A stretch of DNA of 64,000 nucleotides from Symbiodinium sp. CCMP2592 (taxonomy: Eukaryota > Sar > Dinophyceae > Suessiales > Symbiodiniaceae), in the NCBI GenBank assembly GCA_905221615.1, contig CAJNDT010005866.1:248001-312000 (forward strand), given 5' to 3'. The first letter of the stretch is position 1, and the number at the start of each line of letters is the position of its first letter. The notes beneath the pieces were generated by a model. That model was not told the DNA's origin and did no database searches. It worked only from the letters and a program-made list of their open reading frames with translations. Shown here in pieces: positions 19,601 through 29,362 of the stretch. A program made the position numbers and the translations under genes.

Positions 19601-20816
19601 CCCATTGTCCAAGTTGAGCAAACACCCAAAGTGAATGCATCGGTGCACTGCAGCTACCTACGAGGCAGAGCCCAGCCTGGAGGCCTAGGGGAAACCGAAT
19701 CCTAGGGGAGAGGGAGTTCAAAAGAGCAGCTTCCTTCGGATGCAGGAACCTGGGCTCAGACGAGGCACGGGAATAGACCCAAACTTCACCAAAACCACCC
19801 TGAAGCAGATGCTGAACCGAAAGACCACGGTCACGACATGCGCAAGGGCAGGGCCCAAGTGAGTTGCCCCAAGAGTGCAGTGCAGGAGGAGCCTGGCCCT
19901 TATCGTCTAGGATGGCCACGGCTTGTGGCGGCTTAGAATCCAGGAGTGTCTGCTGCAACTCAGAAGGCCACCGCAGGGCTGCTTCCTCTGGATCTGACCA
20001 GACGGGCCACTCGCGGATGGCATCCTGAATGACAGGCGGCACCGAGGAATCGGGAAAAGGCCTCAAAACCAGTCTTGGCATACCCGCAGGGACTAGACAG
20101 CACCACCACCGGTGACGACGAGACGCCCAAACTGTTCCTAGCTCAAGCTCAGCAAAAGCAACCTGAAGGCCTGCTTGCTTAGCAAAGGAGTGCAGCCTGG
20201 TAAGCGGAGCGCTTTGGTTCATGATCGCCGTGGTGCACTCTAGGACATAGCAGGCAGCATGCAAACGCCAACCAGTGTGCAACACATATGTGAGAACCTC
20301 ATCTGCTTGTGCAACATCTACCAGGCTGGCTGCAATGGTCACCGTTCCTGCCATATTCTGGTATTGTTCAAGGATCTGGTGAATGCTGAGCTGCACATCA
20401 CGCGACCTCACATCCCCGGTGAGAGCGCGACTGCCATTGGCTTCCAATGTCTCCGTTGCAAGACGATTCTTATCAACGTGAAGCAAGGCTGCCCCCTGTA
20501 GTATGTGAAGCTCCTTTGTCATGCCTCCCAAACCACTGCACAGATCCACAACCATCCGGAATGAGTCAAACAGCACTGGCTTAGCCGCAAAAACCTTGGA
20601 GTCTGCTTTCCGGTGCAACAATGCTTTGCCTTCCTGAAAGCCACTGAATTGAAGGTCATACACGGTGTACTTTCCTGCCTGGAGAGTGTCGCCCGACAGA
20701 AGAAAGCGGTCGTTCGTCCACAGAGCCTGTCCCTCACAAGGCTCCACACTCGTAATAAGGATGACACCTGACCAGTATTCAGAGACTTGAAGTTTAGCGA
20801 AGTTAAAATCACACAT
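16644..20816 (-). CDS. LINE ORF1: methyltransferase-like, ULP1-like protease, CCCH motif, coiled coil
   Basis: 1390 residues, far longer than typical LINE ORF1 proteins. Residues ~85-405 resemble a C5 cytosine methyltransferase: VVDLCSGLGG 89-98 (SAM-binding motif I), SRRHRWW 232-238 (motif VIII-like), RFLHPKEAALLNSLS 356-370 and VGSCSAP 386-392 (motif IX/X-like). The catalytic Pro-Cys of motif IV is replaced by Ala-Ser-Leu-Val-Asp-Val near 163-168 and Glu-Asn-Val has become Glu-Cys-Thr (193-195), so base methylation is unlikely. Residues ~560-680 resemble a ULP1/adenain-type cysteine protease, with His601-Trp, Asp621, Gln657 and Cys663-Gly in the family's order and the Gln six residues before Cys. 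A CCCH-type motif (Cys972, Cys977, Cys981, His985) and a C-terminal coiled coil (~1250-1385) could bind nucleic acid and oligomerise. The start is the first Met; the frame is unbroken. Confidence 0.85.
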   Translation of the reverse strand: MCDFNFAKLQVSEYWSGVILITSVEPCEGQALWTNDRFLLSGDTLQAGKYTVYDLQFSGFQEGKALLHRKADSKVFAAKPVLFDSFRMVVDLCSGLGGMTKELHILQGAALLHVDKNRLATETLEANGSRALTGDVRSRDVQLSIHQILEQYQNMAGTVTIAASLVDVAQADEVLTYVLHTGWRLHAACYVLECTTAIMNQSAPLTRLHSFAKQAGLQVAFAELELGTVWASRRHRWWCCLVPAGMPRLVLRPFPDSSVPPVIQDAIREWPVWSDPEEAALRWPSELQQTLLDSKPPQAVAILDDKGQAPPALHSWGNSLGPCPCACRDRGLSVQHLLQGGFGEVWVYSRASSEPRFLHPKEAALLNSLSPRIRFPLGLQAGLCLVGSCSAPMHSLWVFAQLGQWAAQHFHVKSSLAPTDAIVELQRRLLQEALDVFPVPSLFNGSPVHVQCTQLTKVSQLSVELQPWTAGTVISQMRAGLGPGFSVSVWQNGRALPGDAFLHPCEETNPCIVRIMRKLQAVDPVPSGPALGSSSLLPASDGQLDAAIAEVGASLPASKALCLPPSFVSALLAHAPLWASLGLRLKCTSQRVAAVFAASGHWACLGFRIVHPGTVAAYYFDGVPLRVFQPAQTSCRILAGAFQWEVETFDSCTWFHQAQAQECGAIALQHAIAFLAEKTSDASSWAADLLAKHRNAPATHFAAGGLSAEQAKHLGELLAERGVPSSATDERIRAAVQKIGAGPIAKALALKHPWPQLKQLGSQPSSMFRWIQQDELQAHIEAKAHAKFGTAVANGKAKKKKDKDSKSNPGPLQVDPTKLLITSGSFVTEDGRPLPQLAFAEVCNQAQGVAFCSAQQALPFLQAHQSLSVDALGLVCVTELPADICGSTPVSPLQFPAVYGPTEEAILIRGSLIQVGDEQVQLSHASIEEAHQLETITCKISVYRDEFALDWATLTEGPIKALLQHIPGLSLCGDKACAQNCGRFHPAVEEADVVDRLILDLWGRQWAKLEGGRIDAPVAQVFHCLIRVPSSALMHLQKIVTRGFYVEPRAPGGSGPHPGYAVVWLPEADYVKTLHSLRTCTKAIAIARLGKRFGLRVRDADEQAVFEALRPGCEFSKVLVKAHYRLHPLPFGCLRKHLHSLLRGWKWAAKPLQPGRRDSEGSAWLVGACEDPPAPALACGDSFVLVHKVRDTALQAAPIAVTASNRTKRSILNDDDDTCPDPWANGLDPWALARAPPGLPAPGPPTASSAAASSKIEQLRTELASGVKELVHKQISETTQATLDQSSAHEARFARLESTVQELKLQGSKFEGWFQSFGQQVSTMQTAVTAQQAELSQVKQDLSQQAESVQKCVQTAVGSLGLEISSQLHKQLEEQSSRLEALLAKKHRAE

Positions 20817-20885
20817 GGCGACAAGGATCTCCCGAGGTTCGGCTGTAAACTGGCTCCACTACTGAGAAGACTCGGGCCCAGAGCT

Positions 20886-20901
20886 GGGCGTTTAGGGTTT
20901 A
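20886..20901. repeat. Candidate target-site duplication, LINE 5' side
   Basis: Second copy of the 16-bp word found at 11410-11425, directly upstream of the LINE's 5' end on the minus strand. Confidence 0.5.
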
Positions 20902-21070
20902 GGGATTAGGGGTTTAGGGGTTCAGGGTTGAGGGCTTTGGGGCTGTTTTGGGGTTTGGTGTGCAGGGGTTAAGGGCTTTGGGCTTGTTTTGCGGTTTGGT
21001 GTTTAGGGGTTTAGGGCTTTGGGTTTAGTTCGAGGGTTTAGGTGTAGGGTGTTAAGGTTTAGTGCTACCG
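20902..21070. repeat. Degenerate TTTAGGG repeat tract
   Basis: TTTAGGG, TTTAGGGG and TTTGGGG words interspersed with diverged sequence, continuing the tract that the LINE interrupts. A further short array lies at about 21535-21561. Confidence 0.8.
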
Positions 21071-21919
21071 GGTTTTTCAGGCTTTGGAGCAAAGATTTTG
21101 TTGTGATTGGGTTTGGGGTGCAGGGTTTTTTGCTAGAGCCATGCGCGTGAGTCTGCGCGCTTTGGCGTCTTCCCAGGGGTTTAGGGTTGAAGATTCAGTT
21201 AGCAGGGCGCAGGATTTGCAAATTCTAGGATTTGGGATTTGAGGGCTTTGAGTGCTGAGGGTCAGGGCGAGTTTCCAGGAATTCGGCACATTCGGCACTA
21301 TTAGAATTGATAGTATTGTTCTTATGATTATGATCACTGTTAGTATCAATATCAAAAAGTGTTCTATGTATTGGTAGTATTGCTACCATTCGTACTCTTA
21401 CTCACTGTTGCTATTGTTGTCATTCTTGTAGTCACTCTTATGATGGATTTTGGGTGCCGCAGGATCGGCGCAACAGGGCAAGGGGGGAGGCAAGTTTCAG
21501 GAATGCTCAAGGGTCGACATGCCAGCCTGGATTAGGGTTTAGGGTTTAGGGTTTAGGGTTTCTGGCTTCGTTCTAATTGGCCTTTCTTCCCGAATAGGTG
21601 CACCTAAGCAACTAATTCTTATTCGTGTCAGTTTAGGCCTTTATTGCTCTCTGAATCCCTGCAAGCACTTTGCAACAGTACCAACCTTTCGAACCACATC
21701 ATCACCCTAAGGGAGCCTTGGGCTCGGAAATTTGGATGTCGCAGTGTAGTGATTTCACCAAAGGGGAGCTTCGATATTTCAGCTGATGTTTGCTCAGTGT
21801 TGAGTTCCAGTCCGTATGCTCGCAACGACTTTCGTTTTCAAAACTCACATCAACCCCGGCCGCCACAAGCGAGAAGCGAATAAGGGAGTTGCGTAGTCTA
21901 GTTGATTTTTCACAGATCT
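21071..21919. other. No supported gene
   Basis: Apart from the short TTTAGGG array near 21535, no family or convincing splice-bounded frame was seen. The missing first exon of SAR1 could be here or beyond the LINE, but I did not find it. Confidence 0.45.
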
Positions 21920-22025
21920 GAACCCTAAACCCTAAACCCTAAACCCTAAACCCCTAAACCCTAAACCCTAAACCCCTAAACCCTAAACCCTAAACCCCTA
22001 AACCCTAAACCCTAAACTCTAAACC
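21920..22025. repeat. CCCTAAA telomere-type array
   Basis: Near-perfect CCCTAAA / CCCCTAAA repeats, about 14 units, upstream of the first recognised SAR1 exon. Confidence 0.95.
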
Positions 22026-22112
22026 GGTTTTGCTTCTGAAGCCTCAGCCTTCGAGGGTTCGAAGTCGGGCGGCTGGTCAGTTTAGTTGCTGGGCGTGCGC
22101 GCGCGTGTGCGT

Positions 22113-22268
22113 GTCTATCTATCTATCTACCTATCTTTGACTTCCTTCCATCGATCTATCCATCGATCCGTCGATCTATCGATATATCTTTCTGTCTACC
22201 TTATCGAACTATCTATTTATCCATCTATCTACCTGCCTACCTGTCTATCTGTCTATCTATCTATTTAT
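22113..22268. repeat. (CTAT)n-type microsatellite
   Basis: Imperfect CTAT / CGAT tetranucleotide run. Open frames across it are artefacts. Confidence 0.9.
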
Positions 22269-22452
22269 ATAAGCCGAATGTATATGATACACCGAACTCC
22301 TAAGCCCTGAGCTCCACTTCACCCGATCGCCAAGCCACACTATCGTACACACATGCACGCATGCATGCGTGTGCATGCACACATACAAACATACATAGCG
22401 ACATACGCATCCACCAGCCACCTCCACAGCTCAACTCCCAACCCTAGCTTAG

Positions 22453-25400
22453 GAATGCCAAGATCTGCTTCCTGGGCCTTGACAACGCAGGGCCACTTTG
22501 CTGCGATCCGACGGTGATTGGGCTCGTAGAGCTTCAGGCCAAAGGAGGGCTTCGTCTTTCTTCTGGGCCCTTGAGGAACACGATCAGCCCGCACCGGATC
22601 CTCCAAAAGCAACATCCTAACCCTATCAGAACCCTTCTAGCAGCCTTTTCGCAGTCGGCCTTCTAGTAACCCTTTTGCTAGCCGAAAGCTCCCACTTCCC
22701 ATCCGACGTGAGCCGGAACTCCTGAAGCCGGCAGAGGAAGACAACACTGCTGCAGATGCTGCGCGATGGCAGGCTCGGCGTGAATGCTCCGACGCTATAT
22801 CCCAACCAAGAGGCACCGGGTGTCCGGAGGTTTCGGTTTTGGGCTCTGGCTACATAAGTGTTTCAGTGACGTAGTGTTGTGGCCTACAAGGGCTGGACGG
22901 TTTGGGGCCCGAGCCTAGGACTTGAAGGTGATGCAGAGTCGAACTGCGCAACGGGCCCTTTCCTACCCGCAGGAGCTTTGCATCCAGGGCATCCGCTTCC
23001 GCACCTTCGATCTCGGTGGTCACGAGACAGCACGCAGGATCTGGAAGGACCGTGTGCGTTGAGAAGTCAAGTTTCAGGACCCAGGCCTATGTTACCGCCG
23101 CATGTTTCTGCAGCATTATTCCGCCTTTAGTGAAGTTATCACCCTTTCGGCGTCATCGAAAACCCGCAAGATTTGAACCGCTCGAAGCCCACCGACCATA
23201 GGACTACCTCGCGGCCGTCGACGGGATAATCTTCCTGGTCGATGCTGCTGACAGAACGCGTTTCGCAGAGGCTAGAGTTCGGCTTCCTTACCTAGCTGCG
23301 TGAGGGGAAAGGGGGCAAACAGCCAATGAGAAGCAGAGATGATGGCAAGAAGGCAGTGCAAACAAGAAGAATGGTGACAGAGGCGTTTGCATTCGTCACC
23401 ACGGCCACCATGGTCGCTGCCACACAGAGACCACCACCATGAGCATCATACTGTCAGCGTTACCGTTGCTATCACCAACCCCAGCCCAGCACGAGCAGTT
23501 TGACCTTTATTCGATCGTCATAGCATCGCCACTATCAGACAGCACCATTATCAGCTCAGTCTTGACCACGACTCCTCCTCAACAATCATCTGGGCAGATG
23601 GCGACCATTCCGTCTGCATCTGCCGTCTGTGGCATTCACCCGCAGGCTTCCGAAGAGATTGGACGCCTGCTCGAGGACATGTTGCCGTAGTGCTGCGACC
23701 TCGTACCGTATGTTTGGCATGCACGTGACTGCTGTGCCAAGGTCGTCAACATGTCTAGCGAGCACTGCAACGCCCCTGGAGCTATGCTACTAGCGCATAC
23801 ATCGTGCTTTCCCTTGAAGGTAGCCATGTGCCAAGCCCGTTTGGGTGGCGGTGTGCTGACGTGAGCAAACTAGCATATACACATATGCATTGGTATTTTC
23901 AAGCGCATATATACACATATACATATACGTATACATATACAAATACAATATACATACCGTAATATGAAGCCCAATCCCTCAAGCCCTGGAGCGGAAGCGA
24001 AGGATCCAGCACTGGCCCGGGTCCCCTTTGCAGTGCTAGGCCGGGTCTCTGTTTGATGCGCTTTGGGACTGAGGAAGGGGATACCGGCCATACAGTTACA
24101 GTATTGAATTATTGTGGTCGTATATTGCTGTATTACTATCTGTTTATGTCATTACATTGTTTGTATGGGTAAATTACTGTACTAGTATGTTTAGTATTGT
24201 TGTATTGGATTGATTTTTAATATCATTTTGTTAGTACTTGTGTATACTATATTGTTGTACTGTGATATCAAAAACATATCTTGTTTTCTTGTATGAGTTC
24301 GCTGTATTATCACATGATTGTATCATCATTGAATCATACTAGTACCTCACCAAAATATTTCAATATTCAGATGTCATTGTCTTGTTATTTGTTTCAATAC
24401 AAACAACATATGTCGCTGTACTGTTGTATAGTTCTGGTGTTAGACTGCTCTATTCTTATTCTCATATATCCAAACTCCGAACTGCCTTTGCACTGCAGAG
24501 CGAAAGAATAACTGTGGTCCTGTCTGGCAGTGCGGTACAAGACGAGATTCTTCTACCGAGCTGCCAGGCAACAAGATCGACATTCCCGTCGCAGCTTCCG
24601 AAGATGAGCTACGCCATGCTTTGGGACTCTACACGCACATGACGTCAGGCGGGCTTCCGTTTACGGTGCACTGCGTCTTCGAGGTCTGTTCGCCCTGTAG
24701 ACCTTGAACCCTCGTTCCGGAAATCCTGCGCTCGGAGTGCCTCAGCTCTTGAGGGCCTCTGGTTTTTTTGCTTACCTTTGGTTAGTAAGGAATGGAAGAA
24801 TGGTAGTAATAGTAGTTATAATTCTACCCCATTCCTCCATTCCCTACTAACCAAAGGTAAGTTTTTGGATTTCGTGGGGGCATCAGTCTGTCCACCTGCA
24901 AGGCTCGGCCCGAAGCTCACCTCTGCAAAGTCCAAACCCACACCTCCAGCCGAAGCCCGCGAAAGGAACTTTAGGGTTTAGGGTTTAGGGTTTAGGGGTT
25001 TAGGGTTTAGGGTTTAGGGTTTAGGGTTTAGGGTTTAGGGTTTAGGGGTTTAGGGTTTAGGGTTTAGGGGTTTAGGGGTTTAGGGTTTAGGGGTTTAGGG
25101 GTTAGGGGTTTAGGGTGTGCGCTGTGTCCGCTCGCGCATCCTTCACGGGCCGGCTCCCGATACTGCTTTCACGCCGGCCCTCACCACTTGCGCTCGCTAT
25201 GCGTAGCTCGTATTCCCACCCCAGCCGCCCTAACCTCGACCTTTCAGGGTTTAGGGTTCCCTTCTAGGAGGAACCCTCGTGTTCATTCTTATCTACCTCC
25301 TCTTGGTTCTCACCATATTGGGTGCATCAGTGCCAATGGCTTGCCATGAGTAACGTAGTTCGCATGCATAGAATGTATATACACAAGTATTCATCTGTGC

Positions 25401-28400
25401 GTGCATGTCTATAAATACATATGTGTGCGTATTCCGTTTATACATGTATACATGAATGTGTGTATGTACAGGCTGCGTATGTAGTTATGCGGGGTGAGAG
25501 GAGGCAGAGGTTCGTTGGGGCGTGAAGGGCGTAGACCGGCACGGGCCAACGAACCGATGGGTTGGTAGAGGTTCCCTCCCAACCTCGATCATGAGGTAGA
25601 GTATGTGCCGGTTGTGCAATTTCTGAAGAACGAGAAAGAACCTGGCCGCTTTCGATGATCGGACAAGGTAGAGCGAGAGGCATCGACTTTGGGACATGGC
25701 TCGGCGGCATGCCCACAACTCGTCACCATTCGCGCTTTCCTTTTCCATCGAAAACCCTCCGGCAACTAGAAATCCCAACGAACCGATGGGTTAGTAGAGG
25801 TCCCCTGCCAACTTCGATCAGGAGATAGAGTATGACGATCGGTTGCGTAATTTCTGTTCCTCTGTGCATCGAAAGACGTCTCTCGCTCTAGCTTGTCCAC
25901 TCTAACGAAAGGCGCTCGATCGCTTTCAGCACAAAAGAACGAGAGAGAACTAGAGCGAGACATCGAGTTTGGGACAGGGCTCGGCGCAGCCGTTTTGCTG
26001 CAGAATGTCGCCTTGACAGGCTTGGGCAGAGAGGAACCGCAGATGGCTTAAGGCGGTCACACGCAAAAAAATGCCTGGTTTTGCTGCAGAACGTGGCCCC
26101 GACCACCTTGGGCACCCACGAGCACTCGAGGGTCCTTTTCTTGATCCGGGCTCCAAGGGGCAGAGTGTGGAATTCGGTTTAGAGCTGCCGATCTTAAGCC
26201 TGGGAACCCAGTTTAGAGCAGGCACACGAAAAGAACTGCCCTGTTTTGCTGCAGAATCTGGCTTTCGCCGCTTTGGGCACCCAGAGGCACCATATGGTTT
26301 AGAGCAGGCACACGAAAAGAACGGCGATCCTAAGCCTGGGACCCCAGTTTAGAGCAGGCACACGAAAAGAACGGCCGTGTTTTGCTGCAGAATCCGGCTT
26401 GGGCCGCTTTGGGCACCCAGAGGCACCATATGGTTTAGAGCAAGCACACGAAAAGAACGGCCCTGTTTTGCTGCAGAATGCGGCCTGGACCGCTTTGGGC
26501 ACACACGAGCACTCGAGGGTGCATTTTTTCATCCGGGCTCCCAGGGACGAGCACGCCAGGGTCCCTTGCCTAATCTGGGCTCCGAGAGACAGCTGCTGGA
26601 GTTTGGGACCGCTTTAGAGCTGCCACACGAAAAGAAAGGAGCAGGGAACTCCGCCTTGATGGGGGGGGTTTAGGAGGGAACTCCGCCTTGATGGGGGGGG
26701 TTTAGGGTGATCTTCTTATTGCGCACATCGCATACGGGCTCGTGCGCAGCTCCCGCTACGGCTGGTCGCGTGGGCTATGTTTCGCCCAAGGCCCTGCGCG
26801 CTTACGCTCGTTGCTCCGGGCCTGCTGCGCACCGGGTGTGCTTCGCTGCGGCTCGGCGACTGTATCACTCGAAGCGCCTCGCCTCAGTTTAGGGTTTAAG
26901 GGTTTAGGGTTTAGGGTTTAGGGTTTGCCGTAGAATGGCGCATAAGCGGGAGTAGCTTGCGACAGTGTAATTTCGAGTGCATCGTCCTCAAGCGATTCAA
27001 CGTTTGAGCCTGATTGTGGTTGGCTCTTTTTATTCACTCTCCCACCCCACGCCGTCTAAGGCGGCCAAACCACCCAAACCTATTCCTTTTAGGGTTTAGC
27101 ACCTAAACTCAGTCTACGGTTTTCTTTTTCTTCAACCTCAGGCGGGGCAAAGCAGGGCAGGGCCAGGGTCAGGGGGGGCCAGGGGGAGCTGGGGGGGCCA
27201 GGGGGGGCCAGGGGGGGCCAGGGGGGGTCAGGGGGGCCAGCGGGGGTCAAGGGGGGTGGGGTTAGAAAAGGCAAAAAAAAAAATTTTGTCCAGGTCTCCC
27301 CCTAGGACCCGCCTGGAGGCCCCTGGGTCCTCGAACTCTGGTTGCTGCAGGCCCCACGCCCCCCCTGTGAAGGGGGTGGGGTTTAGGGTATTTACTTTAA
27401 TAGGGACTAATACTGGTTTCGAAGGAGAACCTGCTCCGGTACGGGCCTGACGTGGGTGCTACTGTCCCCATGGCTGTGGAGAGGCGGGCAGGCGTCTTGG
27501 ATCGCTCTGCGCCATCGAGGTCGAGGGGCTCAAGCGCCGCCCACCCACAGTAGGTGGGCGGCCTATGCCTTGAGTTTAGGGTTTAGGGTTTAGGGTTTAG
27601 GGGTTTAGGGTTTAGGGGTTTAGGGGTTTAGGGTTTAGGGTTGAGGGGTTTAGGGTTTAGGGTTTAGGGGTTTAGGGTTTAGGGTTTAGGGGTTTAGGGT
27701 TTAGGGTTTAGGGTTTAGGGTTTAGGGTTTAGGGTTCCCCTCCTTCCACCTGGGCTCCTCCCGACGAAGCATGGGAACACTGAAACCTGAAGTGACACAC
27801 TCAGCCTTGGAACCTGAGCTAGGGTTTAGGGACCGGGGTCTACGGGCTCAGGTTTCGCTTCTTGCGTTTCCAGGTTTAGAGTTCAGAACCGGACCTCAAT
27901 TTCAGCGTTTCGAGGCTGGCGTGTTCATGTTGTGTTTTGGGGCAGGGGTCTGATGCGGTTCCTGTGGCGCAGGCAAGCACGTCATGGGCGGCAAGAAGGA
28001 CGGTGTCGTTTACTAGGCGAAACCGTCCTTGCGAACACTGCACCCTGAACCCTGAGCTCCAAAACCAAGCGAGCAAAATCAGAGTTTGCAATTGCGAAGC
28101 AGCAGATGAAAGTCGCCTTCGGAAGCACCCACAGCGATGATCTCAGGATTTCAGAGATTCCAGGAAGAGGCAGGTCGACAAGTAGAGGCATCAATCGAAG
28201 CACTCGAAAGTCAAGGCAACTCTCGACAGTTAGGGCGTGCAAATACCAGGCTCAGCATTCAGGGCTTAAGTATGGTCTCAAGACTTTGAATCAGGATCTG
28301 GCTGGTTTGCCCTTTGTCATGCTTATCTTCCTGGGCGGTATGGCGTAGTATGGAAAGTTCCTACAAACTACACGAAGTTCGGATTTGTTCGTAGGGGTTC

Positions 28401-29105
28401 AGAATGCTTTCAGCAGCAGGCACAGAGATGTTGATCTTCGGGCATGCCTCCGGGCTGCCTTGCTCTTGAAGTGGGCCGGTGTGTAGTAGTGGATTGGCCA
28501 AGTTCTTACTCAGAACCAGATGGACGGAGGCAATGCTCCCGGTCATATCTCAGTAGCATCCATATCCACGGCCGAGTTGAAGAAGTAATATCTAAACCGT
28601 ACAGACGCAGCTGTGAGCCCACTGTGCTTGTTGTTGCGCAGACCTTGAAACTCTAATCCCTATACTGTCCAGAACTCTACTACACGCAGGATTTTGCAGT
28701 TCGCCCCATCGAGCTCTTCATGTGCAGCGTGGTCAAGCGTCTGGAGCCCAGACTTTTTTCGCGAGACTAGGCACTTGAGTTGAGAGTTTCAGATGTGCCC
28801 GGATTTTGTGTTTCAGGCGTGCGAGTTCAGGCATTTGCGACCTGACCGACGAGGTTTCGGGTAAGGGGGCTCTGTGGGAAGCTTCGAGCCCTCGTCACAG
28901 GCAGACAGACAAAATTGAAACTCCAACATTTTGACCACAAAGTCTAAATAAACCGAAACGGATGTCAACTTTGAAGGGTGCGATTCTCCAAGCCCTGTGA
29001 GAAGAATCCGCTTCCACTGAGGGATGGGCTACACCGAAGCTTTCGACTGGCTGGCAAAGCTTGTCCTGAGCCCAGAACTTTGCGCAATTCGGTGTTTAGG
29101 AGTTT
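22453..29105 (+). CDS. SAR1: SAR1 small GTPase (COPII coat), multi-exon, N-terminus not found
   Basis: Sar1 is the GTPase that starts COPII vesicle budding at the endoplasmic reticulum. Exons read by homology: 22453-22491 ([13 protein letters not shown]), 22737-22812 ([11 protein letters not shown], completing the P-loop), 22973-23047 (FDLGGHE, the Sar1 form of the G3 motif), 23202-23270 (IIFLVDAAD), 23646 to about 23683 (less certain), 24568-24648 (GNKIDIP, the G4 motif), 27973-28002, 28700-28738 ([11 protein letters not shown]) and 29022-29105 ([10 protein letters not shown], then a tail to TAG). Phases agree at the joins tested. Donors are GC at 22492, 22813, 23271 and 24649, GA at 23048, and GT at 28003 and 28739; every acceptor is AG. 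Missing are exon 1 (the membrane-inserting N-terminal helix) and about ten residues before G4. The 3.3-kb intron 24649-27972 is full of repeats. No residue needed for GTP binding is lost in what is visible. Confidence 0.9.
24772..24860. mobile_element. MITE-like hairpin, family B, intact, in a SAR1 intron
   Basis: 89 bp. The outer 20 bases of each arm, TTACCTTTGGTTAGTA at the left and TACTAACCAAAGGTAA at the right, pair, and pairing continues inward with one mismatch. A half-copy lies at 6918. Confidence 0.8.
24971..25118. repeat. TTTAGGG telomere-type array inside a SAR1 intron
   Basis: About 20 TTTAGGG / TTTAGGGG units, mostly perfect, on the sense strand of the gene. Confidence 0.95.
25549..25990. 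repeat. Diverged direct duplication in a SAR1 intron
   Basis: AACCGATGGGTT...TAGAGTATG blocks recur at about 25550 and 25780. Shared elements downstream include the GAACGAGA and CATCGA...TTTGGGACA words. The order is partly rearranged in the second block. Confidence 0.65.
26060..26640. repeat. Tandem minisatellite in a SAR1 intron
   Basis: At least four imperfect units of roughly 100 bp. Each carries GCACACGAAAAGAACGG, TTTTGCTGCAGAA and CGCTTTGGGCACCCA in the same order, some with CGAGCACTCGAGGGT. Units vary in length, so unequal exchange is likely. Confidence 0.85.
26643..26708. repeat. Two-copy 33-bp tandem repeat
   Basis: GGGAACTCCGCCTTGATGGG plus a G-run and GGTTTAGG occurs twice in a row. 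A TTTAGGG run follows shortly at about 26887-26927. Confidence 0.85.
27150..27260. repeat. G-run tract (CCAGGGGGGG repeats)
   Basis: Ten or so runs of 4-8 G spaced by CCA or TCA on the plus strand. It could form G-quadruplexes in the SAR1 pre-mRNA, since it lies in a sense-strand intron. Confidence 0.85.
27572..27736. repeat. Second TTTAGGG array inside the same SAR1 intron
   Basis: About 23 TTTAGGG / TTTAGGGG units, about 235 bp upstream of the SAR1 exon at 27973. Confidence 0.95.
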
Positions 29106-29362
29106 AGGGTTTAGGCTTGTTTGAGCTTGGGGGGATCGGATCGGGTTAAGGGCTGGCTTTTCGTCCACGGGGCGCTGACGGGGATACATCTACTTGTGAC
29201 TCCCGCTCTGAAAAATCACACCATGCACCCCACACCCCACACCCAAGGACCTGCATCCGGGACAGCCTTGCTTGTTCCGACTTATCTGATCTTCGCTTGG
29301 ATCCCATCACTCGGGCTGACACACATATATCGAGTTCAGGCTTCAAGGTTGCAGTCTAACAG

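Larger units (their letters stand above)
11426..20885 (-). mobile_element. Full-length LINE-type (non-LTR) retrotransposon
   Basis: About 9.46 kb, minus strand, with two large intact reading frames: ORF1 (20816-16644) and ORF2 (16589-11502), 54 bp apart. ORF2 has the endonuclease, reverse transcriptase, zinc knuckle and RNase H order of I/R1-like LINEs. Boundaries are proposed from a 16-bp direct repeat. They give a 5' leader of about 69 bp and a 3' trailer of about 76 bp with no poly(A) tail. The element sits inside telomere-type repeats, which read CCCTAAA on the coding strand at both junctions. Both frames are unbroken, so the copy is probably young. Confidence 0.85.

Noticed and set aside
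27572-27736. True chromosome end
   Set aside because: The arrays are internal, short, occur in both orientations across the window, and lie between SAR1 exons.
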